Notes under the pieces: generated by a model | Seen by the model: the letters and a program-made list of their open reading frames with translations, nothing else | The model's database searches: none | Told to the model about the DNA's origin: nothing | Shown: positions 1-5,774 of the stretch, one piece after another | Numbering within the stretch: position 1 is the first letter of the stretch | Layout of the letters: each line of letters starts with the position of its first letter | Translations under genes and position numbers: made by a program | Origin: Bacteroidia bacterium | GTDB taxonomy: Bacteria; Bacteroidota; Bacteroidia; Bacteroidales; CAJPTX01 | DNA: 5,774 bases | Reading direction: 5' to 3' | Assembly: GCA_905373665.1 (NCBI GenBank) | Contig: CAJPTV010000122.1 | Coordinates: 1 to 5,774 of the forward strand

Positions 1-2
1 CC

Positions 3-3000
3 CTACTTCCCACTTAAAAGGGTCACGTTTCCTTTCTGATCAAACAACGTACCATCGTGGAAGACGCCCACCGCACGCCAGGTATACACACCGTCTGGGC
101 AAAGCGAGCCATTGAAATAACCATCCCAACCCTGACGCAAATCCGTAGACTCAAACAACTGCTCGCCCGAGCGACTGAAGATCATCAACTTATACTCCTT
201 GATACCACGCGCATTGTAGGGGTGGAAGATCTGGTTTCGTTCGCCCTCCTGTTCATAGTAACCGTTCGAACTACCCGATTGAGACGGTGCAAAAGCATTC
301 GGGAACTCTAAATAACCTGCCCCAGAGACGTAAACAAAACTCTTCTTCTCCAACTTCGCCTCACAACCCTTCTCACTGCGCGCTGTCAAAGTGATATCAT
401 AAAGACCGGGATCAGAATACGAGTGCTCGGGGTTCTCTTCCACCGAGGTCGTCCCATCACCAAAAATCCACTCGTACGTTGCACCCAAACGCGTAAGGTT
501 CAAGAACTGCGCCGTAGCATAAGGCAACTGCAACGCTTCGGGAGCATACTTGAAGTCGACCTCCGGGCGACGATACACCTCGATCAGGCGGTGCGTCGTA
601 CTCTCGCCACCATCGCCGCGCGTGGTCAACACCACGTTGTACTTACCCGGCTCTGCAAAGATGTGTTCTGGACGGCGCGTGTTAGAGACTGTACCATCGC
701 CAAAGTCCCACTCGTAGCCGTTCGCATACTTCGTCTCGCGGTCGTCAAAAAGCACCTTCAACGGAGGACAACCCGCAACCACATCCGAAGTAAACGAAGC
801 CTCGGAACGCGGCGCACGAATCGTGATGAAGTTCTTGATCATATCTTGGCAAGGACCATTATCCACCGTCAAGGTGATCGGAATCTGGAAGCCCTGTGCC
901 TTATCCCCCCACGTCTTGTAGAGGTGTGGCGCGGGGTTCTGTTCCTGCGTACCCGTACCATCGCCAAAGTCCCAACGATACTGCCAAGAAGGAGGCGCGG
1001 GCTGCGTCTGGTTCACCAGCGTTACGGTAACCTCAGGGTCTTGGAACGTCGAGGTAACGGGCGTCACGGAGAATGCCGCGTGCGGTTTCGCATGGACGGT
1101 CAACGGATGCATCACTTCGCCTTCGCAACCCGTCTGCGAACGTGCCACGAGTTTGATAGAGAAGGTCTTATCCACGTCCGTAGAATTGACAAACGTATGC
1201 TCGGGCGCTTCGTTCGTATCCCCTGAGCCGTCGCCGAAATCCCACTTATAGTAGGAAGCATTCTGCGACTCATTGGTGAACTGCACGGGGTACGGGCTAC
1301 AAGCCGTCGTCTGCGTAACAAACTTGAAGGCGGCACGAACCTGAGGATAAATCACGATCGGAAGCGTCGTAGCATCCTTACACCCATGCGCACTCGTCAC
1401 CTCGAGTTTCGTAAGGTAGGTAACCTCCGCATCGGTCGTATTTTGATAACGATGTTTCAGCCCCGTAAGGTCGTCGCTCGTGGTCGTCGTGCCATCGCCG
1501 AAGTCATACGAGTAGCTCAGGTTCACGCCCTCGGTCTTCGAGATGTCGATTTGCGCATCGTAAGGCGGGCAGTGTAGCGCCTCGCCGCGGAACTCGAAGT
1601 TCGCCAACGGTTTCGGGTAGACGACCACCTTATGTTCTTTTTCGCCCACACAACCCTGTTCGGAAATCGCACGAAGCTTCACCGTATATTCCTTCTCCGT
1701 CGTATGCGACGGGTTCTCTAGTTGTGGCTTCAACTCCGAAGTTGCACCCACCGAGAGCCCATCCACCAACCACTCATAACGTGCTGAACCATAAACCTTA
1801 GACGTGCTACGAAGCTCTGCCGTCAAGGGGTGACAGCCACTCTCGGTAAAGGTAAACTCGGGGAGTACCTTCGGGAATATCCGAAGACTTTGAGACGTGC
1901 TCACGCTACACTCTGGGTGTTTGGTCAAGCGCACCTCCAAAGAGACCTCGCGGCGCATAATCTGCGTAGCATCCTCATTCGGATTTTCATACGTCTGTTT
2001 CGGAGGATGTTGCCCCGTGTAGTCCGTACCGATATGCCAAGTATAGTCATAAGCGTGTGAGGTAGAAGCATCCAACAGACCATACTCCACTTCCAGCGGC
2101 GAGCAACCTTCCACGGGCGTAGCACTGAAGCTAGCATCCAGTTTCGGCCAGACGGTCAGGGTCTTCTCCGAGGTCGCCGTACAACCGAACTTATTGCGCG
2201 CCGTCAGTTGAATCTTCACCTCGCGATCCTGCGCCTTGTCTTGGTTCTCGTACGTACGTTCTGCGGGCGTGGTCTCGTCTGTAGAGCCAAAGTCGACCAA
2301 ATCCCACGAATATTTCAAACCTTCACCCCCACGACTCAGGTTCGTAAAGCCCACCGTAACGGGGTTACAACCCGCATCTTTCGAGAGTTGGAACTCGGAG
2401 ATAAGGCGGGGCGGCACTACCAACGGACTCGACGTCTCGTCAAAGCAGATCCCAGCACTCACCTTCAGCTTCAGGGTCAGATTCTTCGTTTCGTTCGTCT
2501 GGTTGTCCAAGGTCAGTGGTGGGAGGTCATAAACCTCTGGTAAGGTCTGCGCATCGCCGTCGAGCGTCCACTCGTACTTTGCCCCCACCGAAGAGTTGTT
2601 TGTCACGTGCACCTGATAGGGCGTACACTGGTCTGCCCAGTTCATTGTGAACGATGCCTTCGGGCGAGAGAAGACCTTCACAACCTGCGTCTTAGACACC
2701 GAGCAACCGTGTTCGTTCTCTACGGTGTACGTAGCCGTAAATTCACGCGGTGCGGGGTCTGTATTCGTATACTTGTGGGTCGTCGCGGCCTTGCTTGCAC
2801 CCATGCCGTCGCCAAAGTCCCACTTCGATTTGAAGGAGTTGCCCCCTGTCACCGTCGCATTAAAGGTAACATCCTCCGCATCCGAGCAGAGTTCCAACGG
2901 AGCGACCTTGATATCGGCCTTCAGCAGTGGCGGTACTGTCAATGGAGCACTCGTCTCGCTCGAGCACGTCAGTTTCGACACCTCGTGCTTTTGCGAAGCC

Positions 3001-5774
3001 TTCATCTTCACCGTATAAGTCTGCTCGTCGGTGGCGTGGTCGTTCGTAAAGTCTTGTGTAAAAGCGTCTTTATTGTGACGATTGACGCGATTGCCGTCGC
3101 CAAACTGCCACTGGTACAGCGACTCTACGCCCGTAGCGGCAGCGCTCCCAAGGGTCTGATTCTGCATCTCGACAGAGAGCGGTTGGCGACAAATATCGCC
3201 CTTATTCATAGAGATCTTAGCCTCCACGCGCGGGTGAACAAGCACGGGGACTGGCGCAGATTGTACACGGCAACCGCCGTTGGAAACGTTCGGTTGGCGG
3301 CTCACGATATACACATTGTAGGTCACGTCCTGATCCGTACGGTTCACAAAAGAGTGCGTAACGATCTCGCCGTTCTTGGAAAGAACCACATCCGAGTCAT
3401 CGCCAAAGTGCCACTCGTGGATCAGATCGGGCGTCCCACCCGTCGTATTGTTCTTGAACGTACGTGGGATCGGGTCATCGCTACATACCTTATCCCCATT
3501 CGCCACTTCTAGTTTAGGCGTGATTTTAGGGGGTACGGCGATGGGGGTCAACTCGAGTTTTCCCACACACTTCGGACCTGAAGGCCACTGCTTCCAAGCA
3601 ACAAACGAGACGGCGTAGTTCACCAGTTTGTTCGTCGCATGGTTCACCAGCTCTCGCTGAATGGGCGCGAGGTTCGTAGAGGGTACATTCTCTTCATTCC
3701 CATTCGCGGGATCGTCGGGCTTGAATGTCCATGAGTAGTTATCCGCATTTTGCGAAGCGTTCTCGATGCGAATCCGAGCCTTATCGCAAGGAGGTGCGAT
3801 CGTCGTCGTAATGTGCGAGACGGGCAACACCTGCGGATATACCTTTATCTTTACCGAGGTCGTCGCCGCGGGACTATTGTCACAACCCGGCACCTCGCCC
3901 GTAACGTGGAGTTTGACCTCATACTCCTTGGGCGTAGCACTCGTATTGAGGAACTTGTGCGAGACACGCTCCTTCGTATCGGCGGGCAGGGTCGTGCCGT
4001 CGCCAAAATCCCAAGCGTAGGTCTTAGCACCCGAGGAGTTACTCACAAAGGTCACCTCGCCAGGAGCACAGAAGCTCTGCTCGTCGAGACTCAAATCGCG
4101 AATCCCGGCACGAAGCAGTTTCGGAACTTTCACCTCAAACGGCGTTGCCTTAGCTTTACAACCTGCCGAATTGCGAACCTCGAGATTGATAGACCCCGTA
4201 GTGGCCGAGTTGGAAAAGGTGTACTGGTTCAAATGAGCAGGATCTTGCACCCCCCCCTCGATAATCCACTCCTCTACCAAGCCTGTTGACGGCGAACTCG
4301 TATTGGTCACCTCCACCTTCACGGGGTTACATTTCTCTTTCACCTCGGCGATGAACGAAGCGCGAATCTCGGGAAGCAACTCAAACTCTCGAACGAACGA
4401 TTGTTGCTCTTTACAATATTCGTTCGACGCACGAAGGCTGATTTTGTAATGTTGCGGCGTGTCCGTGCGATTGTCCAATTTCTTCTCAATGGTTGCACCC
4501 TCGAGTTGCGTGCCGTCTTCAAACTCCCAAATATAGGTCTTAGCACCCGTGGCGCTGAAGTGTGCCTTGGCGGGAGCGCAAAGTTTATCGTTCTGGTTCA
4601 AGGGGCGCGTCACGCCGTCGGCGCCCGTATAGCTCAGATCCCAAGAGGTCTGTAAACGCGGATAGACGACCACGTCTTCTTCCACCCATTTCATACAACC
4701 GCCACTCGTTTTCGCCTCAAAGCGAATCCGGAACGTCTTCGGGGTGGGGTCGGTGTTACGAAGCTTCTGGTCAAAGAGTTTTGCGTCGCCACTCTTGGAA
4801 ATCTTATCCCCGTTGACGTACCAAGTCATGTTATTTTCCAAAACCTTCGCACCTGACACCTCGGCCTGGATGTTCGGGATGAAGTCTCCTTCGGCATCTG
4901 GACAGCCGCTGAATTCGCCCTTAGAGAAGCTCACATTCAAATTAGCGGGGACTTCGACGCTCTTCTCGATCTCGGTCTTACAACCGCCAGACTCATTCAC
5001 TGCCAGCAGCTTTATCCGTTGGAAGATCGAGGTCGTACCGTCATTCTCCAAAGTAAAGGTCTCATTGAAAGGAAGCGTCGCGCCCCCCAAGTTCCGAACC
5101 GTCTTTAAGACATTCGGCACAGTCTCGCCATGCGGGAAGAGCTGCCACTCGAGGCGAGTCGCCTTCTGCAGTGTACCCGTTATCGTCGGGGTGAACGGAT
5201 AGCACGTAGGTGGAAGGGTAATATCAAAGCTATTGATACGCGGTTGTGGGTTCACGCGCATCGGCACTTCGCTACGATCTTTGCAGTAGCCGTTCTTCAC
5301 CGTCAGCGAGAGTTTATAGTCCCCCTCGGGGAGGATCTCGCTCAGCGCCACCCCCGTAGAGCTAGACAGCGGTAATGATGCCCCACCGCCCTGAGGTTTT
5401 ACTTCCCACTCGTAAGTGAGGTTGTCGCCATCAGAGACACTCGTCGGCTGCAGCGGTTTACCTTGGCAGACCTCGGGAACTTTCAGCTCGATCTTCGATT
5501 TCAGCAGAGGTGCTAGCAGCAGGTTATGTTCCACGCTGTCCCGACAACTGTTCGCCGCGTCGCTCACGTACAACCGAATCGGTTGTAGCATCGTGCTATT
5601 GGCCAAACTGTTATGGAAGTTGCGCACCTTGAAAGCCTTGCGAGGGTTAGGCGGCGTCGTCGGAGGGAGCTCCTCCGTACCATCACCAAACTTCCACAAG
5701 AACTTCGTGCCTGCCGGATAAGCACTCGCATTGGTCACCTCCAGCTGTGTGCGGAAGGGGGAACAAGCAGGATT
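3..5774 (-). CDS. Giant PKD-repeat surface protein with C-terminal T9SS type B sorting domain (5'-partial)
   Basis: This is a secreted, probably surface-exposed, multidomain protein; an adhesin or filament-like role is inferred from architecture only. The frame is open to the window edge and stops at TAG (3-5), giving 1,923 visible residues. The first possible initiator inside the window, GTG at 5736-5738, is not credible: the 12 codons before it read in frame as NPACSPFRTQLE, the normal beginning of a PKD-like unit, and no spaced ribosome binding site precedes it. About 20 PKD-like units follow, each with a central aromatic-Trp-x-hydrophobic core, and many show the FGDG motif. Residues 1807-1911 form a gliding-motility-associated C-terminal domain. 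No signal peptide is visible, as expected with the N terminus missing. Type B T9SS substrates often have a PorP/SprF-like gene nearby, but no neighbour is in view. Known of the families: PKD arrays form stalks or binding surfaces, and type B domains direct export across the outer membrane. The ligand is unknown. Confidence 0.95.
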   Translation of the reverse strand, partial: NPACSPFRTQLEVTNASAYPAGTKFLWKFGDGTEELPPTTPPNPRKAFKVRNFHNSLANSTMLQPIRLYVSDAANSCRDSVEHNLLLAPLLKSKIELKVPEVCQGKPLQPTSVSDGDNLTYEWEVKPQGGGASLPLSSSTGVALSEILPEGDYKLSLTVKNGYCKDRSEVPMRVNPQPRINSFDITLPPTCYPFTPTITGTLQKATRLEWQLFPHGETVPNVLKTVRNLGGATLPFNETFTLENDGTTSIFQRIKLLAVNESGGCKTEIEKSVEVPANLNVSFSKGEFSGCPDAEGDFIPNIQAEVSGAKVLENNMTWYVNGDKISKSGDAKLFDQKLRNTDPTPKTFRIRFEAKTSGGCMKWVEEDVVVYPRLQTSWDLSYTGADGVTRPLNQNDKLCAPAKAHFSATGAKTYIWEFEDGTQLEGATIEKKLDNRTDTPQHYKISLRASNEYCKEQQSFVREFELLPEIRASFIAEVKEKCNPVKVEVTNTSSPSTGLVEEWIIEGGVQDPAHLNQYTFSNSATTGSINLEVRNSAGCKAKATPFEVKVPKLLRAGIRDLSLDEQSFCAPGEVTFVSNSSGAKTYAWDFGDGTTLPADTKERVSHKFLNTSATPKEYEVKLHVTGEVPGCDNSPAATTSVKIKVYPQVLPVSHITTTIAPPCDKARIRIENASQNADNYSWTFKPDDPANGNEENVPSTNLAPIQRELVNHATNKLVNYAVSFVAWKQWPSGPKCVGKLELTPIAVPPKITPKLEVANGDKVCSDDPIPRTFKNNTTGGTPDLIHEWHFGDDSDVVLSKNGEIVTHSFVNRTDQDVTYNVYIVSRQPNVSNGGCRVQSAPVPVLVHPRVEAKISMNKGDICRQPLSVEMQNQTLGSAAATGVESLYQWQFGDGNRVNRHNKDAFTQDFTNDHATDEQTYTVKMKASQKHEVSKLTCSSETSAPLTVPPLLKADIKVAPLELCSDAEDVTFNATVTGGNSFKSKWDFGDGMGASKAATTHKYTNTDPAPREFTATYTVENEHGCSVSKTQVVKVFSRPKASFTMNWADQCTPYQVHVTNNSSVGAKYEWTLDGDAQTLPEVYDLPPLTLDNQTNETKNLTLKLKVSAGICFDETSSPLVVPPRLISEFQLSKDAGCNPVTVGFTNLSRGGEGLKYSWDLVDFGSTDETTPAERTYENQDKAQDREVKIQLTARNKFGCTATSEKTLTVWPKLDASFSATPVEGCSPLEVEYGLLDASTSHAYDYTWHIGTDYTGQHPPKQTYENPNEDATQIMRREVSLEVRLTKHPECSVSTSQSLRIFPKVLPEFTFTESGCHPLTAELRSTSKVYGSARYEWLVDGLSVGATSELKPQLENPSHTTEKEYTVKLRAISEQGCVGEKEHKVVVYPKPLANFEFRGEALHCPPYDAQIDISKTEGVNLSYSYDFGDGTTTTSDDLTGLKHRYQNTTDAEVTYLTKLEVTSAHGCKDATTLPIVIYPQVRAAFKFVTQTTACSPYPVQFTNESQNASYYKWDFGDGSGDTNEAPEHTFVNSTDVDKTFSIKLVARSQTGCEGEVMHPLTVHAKPHAAFSVTPVTSTFQDPEVTVTLVNQTQPAPPSWQYRWDFGDGTGTQEQNPAPHLYKTWGDKAQGFQIPITLTVDNGPCQDMIKNFITIRAPRSEASFTSDVVAGCPPLKVLFDDRETKYANGYEWDFGDGTVSNTRRPEHIFAEPGKYNVVLTTRGDGGESTTHRLIEVYRRPEVDFKYAPEALQLPYATAQFLNLTRLGATYEWIFGDGTTSVEENPEHSYSDPGLYDITLTARSEKGCEAKLEKKSFVYVSGAGYLEFPNAFAPSQSGSSNGYYEQEGERNQIFHPYNARGIKEYKLMIFSRSGEQLFESTDLRQGWDGYFNGSLCPDGVYTWRAVGVFHDGTLFDQKGNVTLLSGK
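6..320 (-). other. T9SS type B sorting domain (gliding-motility-associated C-terminal, CHU_C-like)
   Basis: Residues 1807-1911 match the family in order: L-E-F-P-N-A-F-A-P at the start, I-K-E-Y-K-L-M-I-F-S-R-S-G-E in the middle, then L-F-E-S-T-D, G-W-D-G-Y-F-N-G, C-P-D-G-V-Y-T-W-R-A-V-G, D-G-T-L-F-D and G-N-V-T-L-L near the end. In known type B substrates this domain targets the protein through the type IX outer-membrane machinery, often with a dedicated PorP/SprF-like partner. The usual N-G-D-G-I-N-D segment after the opening P is replaced by SQSGSSNGYYEQ, and three extra residues (SGK) follow the usual T-L-L end. The family assignment is strong; the effect of these differences is unknown. 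Confidence 0.94.
321..806 (-). other. Canonical PKD domains (units 18 and 19) next to the sorting domain
   Basis: Residues 1645-1806. Both show the classic PKD layout: W-D/I-F-G-D-G-T (Trp1677 and Trp1757), then P-E-H-x-F/Y, then E/D-P-G-x-Y-x-V/I-x-L-T. These are the only units with the standard P-G-K/L-Y turn. Each has one cysteine (Cys1657 in unit 18 at the first-Cys position; Cys1792 in unit 19 at the second-Cys position). Known family behaviour: PKD domains are rigid beta-sandwich spacers in extracellular proteins. Their place beside the C-terminal domain suggests a conserved stalk. Confidence 0.92.
807..1082 (-). other. PKD-like unit 17, transitional unit lacking the first cysteine
   Basis: Residues 1553-1644. 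The core W-D-F-G-D-G-T at 1589-1595 is canonical. The position where units 0-16 have G-C-x-P reads TSTFQDP, so only Cys1630 remains. The hairpin is longer (YKTWGDKAQG, residues 1607-1616) and matches neither the N-x-T form of earlier units nor the P-G-x-Y form of later ones. It marks the change from the two-Cys array to the C-terminal stalk. Confidence 0.82.
1083..2138 (-). other. PKD-like units 13-16
   Basis: Residues 1201-1552. Cysteine pairs are 1212/1277, 1302/1363, 1390/1453 and 1480/1538. Units 13 and 14 have a degenerate motif (WHIGTD, WLVDG), while units 15 and 16 have intact FGDG at 1413-1416 and 1501-1504. Unit 15 is the only unit with Tyr (Tyr1411) in place of the core Trp. Unit 16 is the best match to a standard PKD domain within the two-Cys part of the array (A-C-S-P, F-T-N-E-S, Y-K-W-D-F-G-D-G). 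All four retain the N-x-T/D-like hairpin and end in aromatic or His linkers. Confidence 0.82.
2139..3827 (-). repeat. Three two-unit super-repeats (units 7+8, 9+10, 11+12)
   Basis: Alternate units share features not shared by their immediate neighbours. Units 7, 9 and 11 end in LTPIAVPPKI, SAPLTVPPLL and SSPLVVPPRL, while units 8, 10 and 12 end in aromatic or His linkers (LVHPRV, KVFSRP, LTVWPKL). Units 8, 10 and 12 carry a Gly-Gly turn before the core Trp (FKNNTTGG, FNATVTGG, FTNLSRGG) that is absent from 7, 9 and 11. Units 9 and 11 share ETS-A/S-PL at the end. Approximate spans are 3225-3827 (201 residues), 2661-3224 (188) and 2139-2660 (174). FGDG is present in units 9 and 10, FGDD in 8, and it is displaced or absent in 7, 11 and 12. 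The pattern suggests growth by duplication of domain pairs; this is inferred from short motifs and not from an alignment score. Confidence 0.6.
3828..4115 (-). other. PKD-like unit 6 with canonical FGDG motif
   Basis: Residues 542-637. The core reads Y-A-W-D-F-G-D-G-T around Trp576, a textbook PKD signature. The cysteines are 557 and 619. The hairpin before the final strand has the N-T-S form typical of this array (FLNTS, residues 596-600) and lacks the P-G-x-Y turn of standard PKD domains. The unit ends in a V-Y-P-Q-V linker. Confidence 0.82.
4116..5501 (-). other. Divergent PKD-like units 1-5, mostly without FGDG
   Basis: Five units keep the Ig-like skeleton but have largely lost the PKD signature. 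The core Trp residues are 111, 198, 306, 404 and 491. The position of FGDG reads VKPQGG (unit 1), LFPHGE (unit 2), YVNGD (unit 3), FEDGT (unit 4) and IIEGG (unit 5). Cysteine pairs are 91/152, 179/253, 279/348, 387/442 and 470/527. Unit 4 has a longer lead before its first Cys, about 24 residues against 8-15 elsewhere. A profile search might miss several of these units; they are assigned here from periodicity, the Cys pair, the core Trp and the linkers. They may be binding modules or simply non-calcium structural domains. Confidence 0.72.
4250..4257 (-). repeat. Eight-G homopolymer inside the coding frame
   Basis: The plus strand has eight C residues in a row, which read as eight G on the coding strand and span the end of Glu494, Gly495, Gly496 and the start of Val497 (unit 5). 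It is the longest G run I found in the gene; the others are six or fewer. Loss of one G would bring a TGA in frame at 4229-4231, and gain of one G would bring a TAA in frame at 4156-4158. Either would remove everything from unit 5 or 6 onward, including the secretion domain. Whether the length varies in nature cannot be told from one sequence. Confidence 0.55.
5502..5774 (-). other. PKD-like unit 0, N-terminally cut by the window edge
   Basis: This unit begins in the window at NPACSP, a few residues into a normal unit, so the array or another domain must continue upstream. It has a canonical K-F-G-D-G-T motif at residues 16-21 after Trp15, and its second Cys is Cys65. A proline-rich stretch (PPTTPPNP, residues 25-32) lies in the loop after FGDGT and is longer than in most other units. 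The unit ends at the LLLAPLL linker near residue 79. Confidence 0.8.

Larger units (their letters stand above)
1083..5774 (-). repeat. Array of 17 two-cysteine PKD-like units (units 0-16)
   Basis: Unit boundaries were read by eye from linkers of the form V-x-P-x-x followed by a short strand. Residue ranges are: 0 (edge-79), 1 (80-166), 2 (167-266), 3 (267-362), 4 (363-458), 5 (459-541), 6 (542-637), 7 (638-739), 8 (740-838), 9 (839-939), 10 (940-1026), 11 (1027-1112), 12 (1113-1200), 13 (1201-1291), 14 (1292-1377), 15 (1378-1467), 16 (1468-1552). Each has one Cys near its start, a central Trp (Tyr1411 in unit 15), an N-x-T/D-like turn, a Y/F-x-V-x-L strand and a second Cys near its end. The Cys spacing is about 55-75 residues. 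Units are strongly diverged, so this is a protein-level repeat; the recurring DNA segment resembling TCGCCAAAGTCCCA on the plus strand is just the antisense of W-D-F-G-D-G. Boundaries may be off by a few residues. Confidence 0.88.

Noticed and set aside
1..60. Transcription terminator after the stop codon.
   Set aside because: Only two bases lie beyond the TAG, so nothing can be judged, and no clear hairpin plus T-run was seen inside the gene's last bases.
1112..1336. Short minus-strand frames in another register (also 1925-2137 and 4340-4546).
   Set aside because: They overlap the large gene completely, have low-complexity basic translations and carry no start signal or domain.
423..3512. 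Long plus-strand open frames (423-1226, 267 codons; 2607-3512, 301 codons) with a recurring IAKVP-like motif.
   Set aside because: The repeated motif is exactly the antisense reading of the W-x-F-G-D-G-T codons. The frames are open because of base bias in the minus-strand gene, and the products are Arg-rich with no recognisable domain.
5532..5540. Bacteroidales O-glycosylation motif D-S/T-(A/I/L/V/M/T), seen as D-S-V at residues 67-69.
   Set aside because: I find only this one match in about 1,900 residues, which gives no sign of a dedicated glycosylated array.
445..5700. Recurrent DNA segment resembling TCGCCAAAGTCCCA at intervals of roughly 250-300 bases, possibly a dispersed or CRISPR-like repeat.
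   Set aside because: It is in frame each time, varies at codon third positions and encodes the conserved core of the PKD unit, so it is a protein-level repeat. The spacers are coding sequence.
5736..5738. GTG as a translation start of the large gene.
   Set aside because: The upstream in-frame codons encode the expected beginning of the PKD-like unit, and GGAG sits directly against the GTG with no spacing.

Overview
The window lies almost entirely inside one very large minus-strand gene. Its reading frame runs unbroken from the right edge (5774) to a TAG stop at 3-5, leaving two bases beyond it. The 5' end is outside the window, so the true start, the signal peptide and any promoter cannot be seen. 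What remains encodes 1,923 residues, roughly 210 kDa by an average-residue estimate. Residue numbers below count the GTG codon at 5736-5738 as residue 1; this codon is a reference point and not a proposed start.

The protein is a tandem array of about 20 PKD-like (immunoglobulin-fold) units of 80-102 residues. It ends in a C-terminal domain of the gliding-motility-associated / CHU_C type, the type B sorting signal of the type IX secretion system (T9SS). That domain is found essentially only in Bacteroidota, so the window comes from a Bacteroidota genome. The base composition, somewhat above half G+C by eye, would fit a Porphyromonas-like or other higher-GC Bacteroidales, but I cannot name the organism. 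The likely product is a secreted or cell-surface filamentous, adhesin-like protein of the broad class that includes SprB of Flavobacterium.

Layout from N to C terminus (right to left): unit 0, entered at its first cysteine (5502-5774); divergent units 1-5 (4116-5501); unit 6 (3828-4115); units 7-12, arranged as three two-unit super-repeats (2139-3827); units 13-16 (1083-2138); unit 17, a transitional unit (807-1082); units 18-19, the most canonical PKD domains (321-806); and the T9SS type B domain (6-320).

There are four notable internal features. Units 0-16 each carry exactly two cysteines at equivalent places, and units 17-19 carry one each. Units 0-16 also use a different C-terminal hairpin from units 18-19. 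The calcium-type FGDG motif is kept in only about half of the units. A run of eight G residues in the coding strand within unit 5 could act as a frameshift hotspot that switches the protein off. I see no RNA gene, mobile element, CRISPR array or second gene. This looks like an unusual member of a known class of surface protein and not a new multi-gene system.
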